From: Spirosoma aureum
GTDB lineage: Bacteria; Bacteroidota; Bacteroidia; Cytophagales; Spirosomataceae
Length of the DNA stretch: 64,000 bases
Assembly (NCBI RefSeq): GCF_011604685.1
Contig: NZ_CP050063.1
Coordinates: forward strand, 6,923,001-6,987,000
Direction of reading: 5' to 3'
Within the stretch, counting starts at the first letter, position 1, and every line of letters begins with the position of its first letter. Below are positions 63,519-64,000 of the stretch, one piece after another. Both the position numbers and the translations under genes were made by a program. The notes under the pieces are model-generated. The model was not told where the DNA came from and did no database searches. It saw only the letters and a list, made by a program, of their open reading frames with translations.

Positions 63519-64000
63519 TTATTGGTTTGGTTTACTCGTTAGGGGCATTATTAAGGTGGAACGACGCTCTTCCGGTACTGATTCTTCACTCCGCCCGATA
63601 CCTAACCGGACAAAGTTTTCAGTACGGTAAACTTTGGGGCGAGTTTCTTCTTCAGCCCGCAGTTCGTTTTCGTGAACGACCCGAAATCTTCGTTTTGGCG
63701 TAGTCGTCGCCACAGTCGGCTTACCGGATACGATGTGTTTATCAACAACTGGCAGAACTTCATCAGCCATTGGTAAAGAAGGAATTGGGGGTAATACCGC
63801 AATTGGCTCTGGATCGACTGGCGTTGCTAGTTGGTTCGGAATTTCTCTGGAATGACTAGTCGTTTGTAGTCGTACGGCTGATCGTCTTTTTCCAGAAAAT
63901 ACGATTTTCGGAGCGATAACCTCGTTAACCAGCCTCGCCTTACGACCGGCTTCTGAAGTTGTAGGTCCTTTACGGTTAGCGCGAGCTATGCTAATTTTAG
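63519..64000 (-). CDS. Pro-rich, charged hypothetical protein, N-terminus outside the window
   Basis: The frame is open from the window end (64000) to the TGA/TAA-type stop at 63519. The readable part is polar and Pro-rich (QLATPVDPEPIAVLPPIPSL, KHIVSGKPTVATTTPKRRFR) without membrane segments. This pattern resembles the periplasmic linker of anti-sigma or TonB-like envelope proteins, but no domain can be assigned. The stop lies just before the ATG of the next gene, so the pair is an operon. Confidence 0.6.
   Translation of the reverse strand, partial: KISIARANRKGPTTSEAGRKARLVNEVIAPKIVFSGKRRSAVRLQTTSHSREIPNQLATPVDPEPIAVLPPIPSLPMADEVLPVVDKHIVSGKPTVATTTPKRRFRVVHENELRAEEETRPKVYRTENFVRLGIGRSEESVPEERRSTLIMPLTSKPNQ

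Noticed and set aside
1..64000. CRISPR arrays, tRNA or rRNA genes, prophage or intact insertion sequences
   Set aside because: No regular direct repeats with spacers, no tRNA-like cloverleaf or rRNA stretches, and no integrase, capsid or transposase genes were found by reading.

Overview
The window looks like chromosome of a Bacteroidota member of the order Cytophagales, most like Spirosoma or a close relative (inference from gene content, not from a marker gene). Supporting signs are five TonB-dependent receptors, four of them opening with a carboxypeptidase-like (CarboxypepD_reg) domain; candidate promoters of the Bacteroidota form TAnnTTTG; a bacillithiol glycosyltransferase (BshA); MbnP/MbnH; and DUF6660, MerC and CWC small proteins. 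GC content is near 50 percent and gene strand switches often. I see no rRNA, tRNA, CRISPR array, intact insertion sequence or prophage.

Layout. 0-9.7 kb: a GbsR/MarR regulator with a DCC-family redox protein and a frameshifted membrane protein, a YncE-like propeller/phosphoesterase, fatty acid hydroxylase, NDH-2, BshA and a frameshifted UbiA prenyltransferase. 9.7-16.8 kb: a MerC protein, then a minus-strand metal (probably copper) locus: small Cys-rich protein, TonB receptor, BNR-repeat protein, small membrane protein, MbnP and the di-heme MbnH/MauG protein. 16.9-21.2 kb: a cobalamin riboswitch followed by metE, a PAS protein, a CWC protein, a thioesterase and a hypothetical protein. 21.3-26 kb: DUF6660, TonB receptor and a zinc/cobalt-type CDF exporter, then a thioredoxin-reductase-like flavoprotein behind a very strong palindromic operator. 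26-42.5 kb: mixed metabolism (GH43, GNAT, MFS, aldo/keto reductase, SDR, tryptophan 2,3-dioxygenase, a large MG2/plug surface protein, a further TonB receptor) and a WYL regulator with a YdeI-family protein.

42.5-46.1 kb is the most unusual part: a poly(ADP-ribose) polymerase with WGR-like, helical regulatory and ART catalytic regions, a small downstream partner, and two paralogous proteins of unknown function on either side. Both paralogs have the same promoter layout: an inverted repeat CGTAA-N5-TTACG with its last base exactly 15 nt before the first base of an ACTTTG element. A WYL regulator is divergent from the first copy. Between the two halves lies decayed coding sequence, including a frame with two internal stops. 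I regard this as the best candidate for an undescribed system.

46-64 kb: VOC protein, Tat-exported amidase, sodium:solute symporter, a membrane protein, Crp/Fnr regulator, ThuA protein, LLM flavin monooxygenase, two TonB receptors flanking a carbonic anhydrase remnant, DUF2490, a Raf-kinase-inhibitor-like protein behind a terminator, an ImmA-like protein without its metal site, and a two-gene envelope operon cut by the window end. Several genes are broken by single-base changes in homopolymers (near 195 and 8492), which could be real or sequencing error; others (GxxExxY, carbonic anhydrase, the double-stop frame) look truly decayed.
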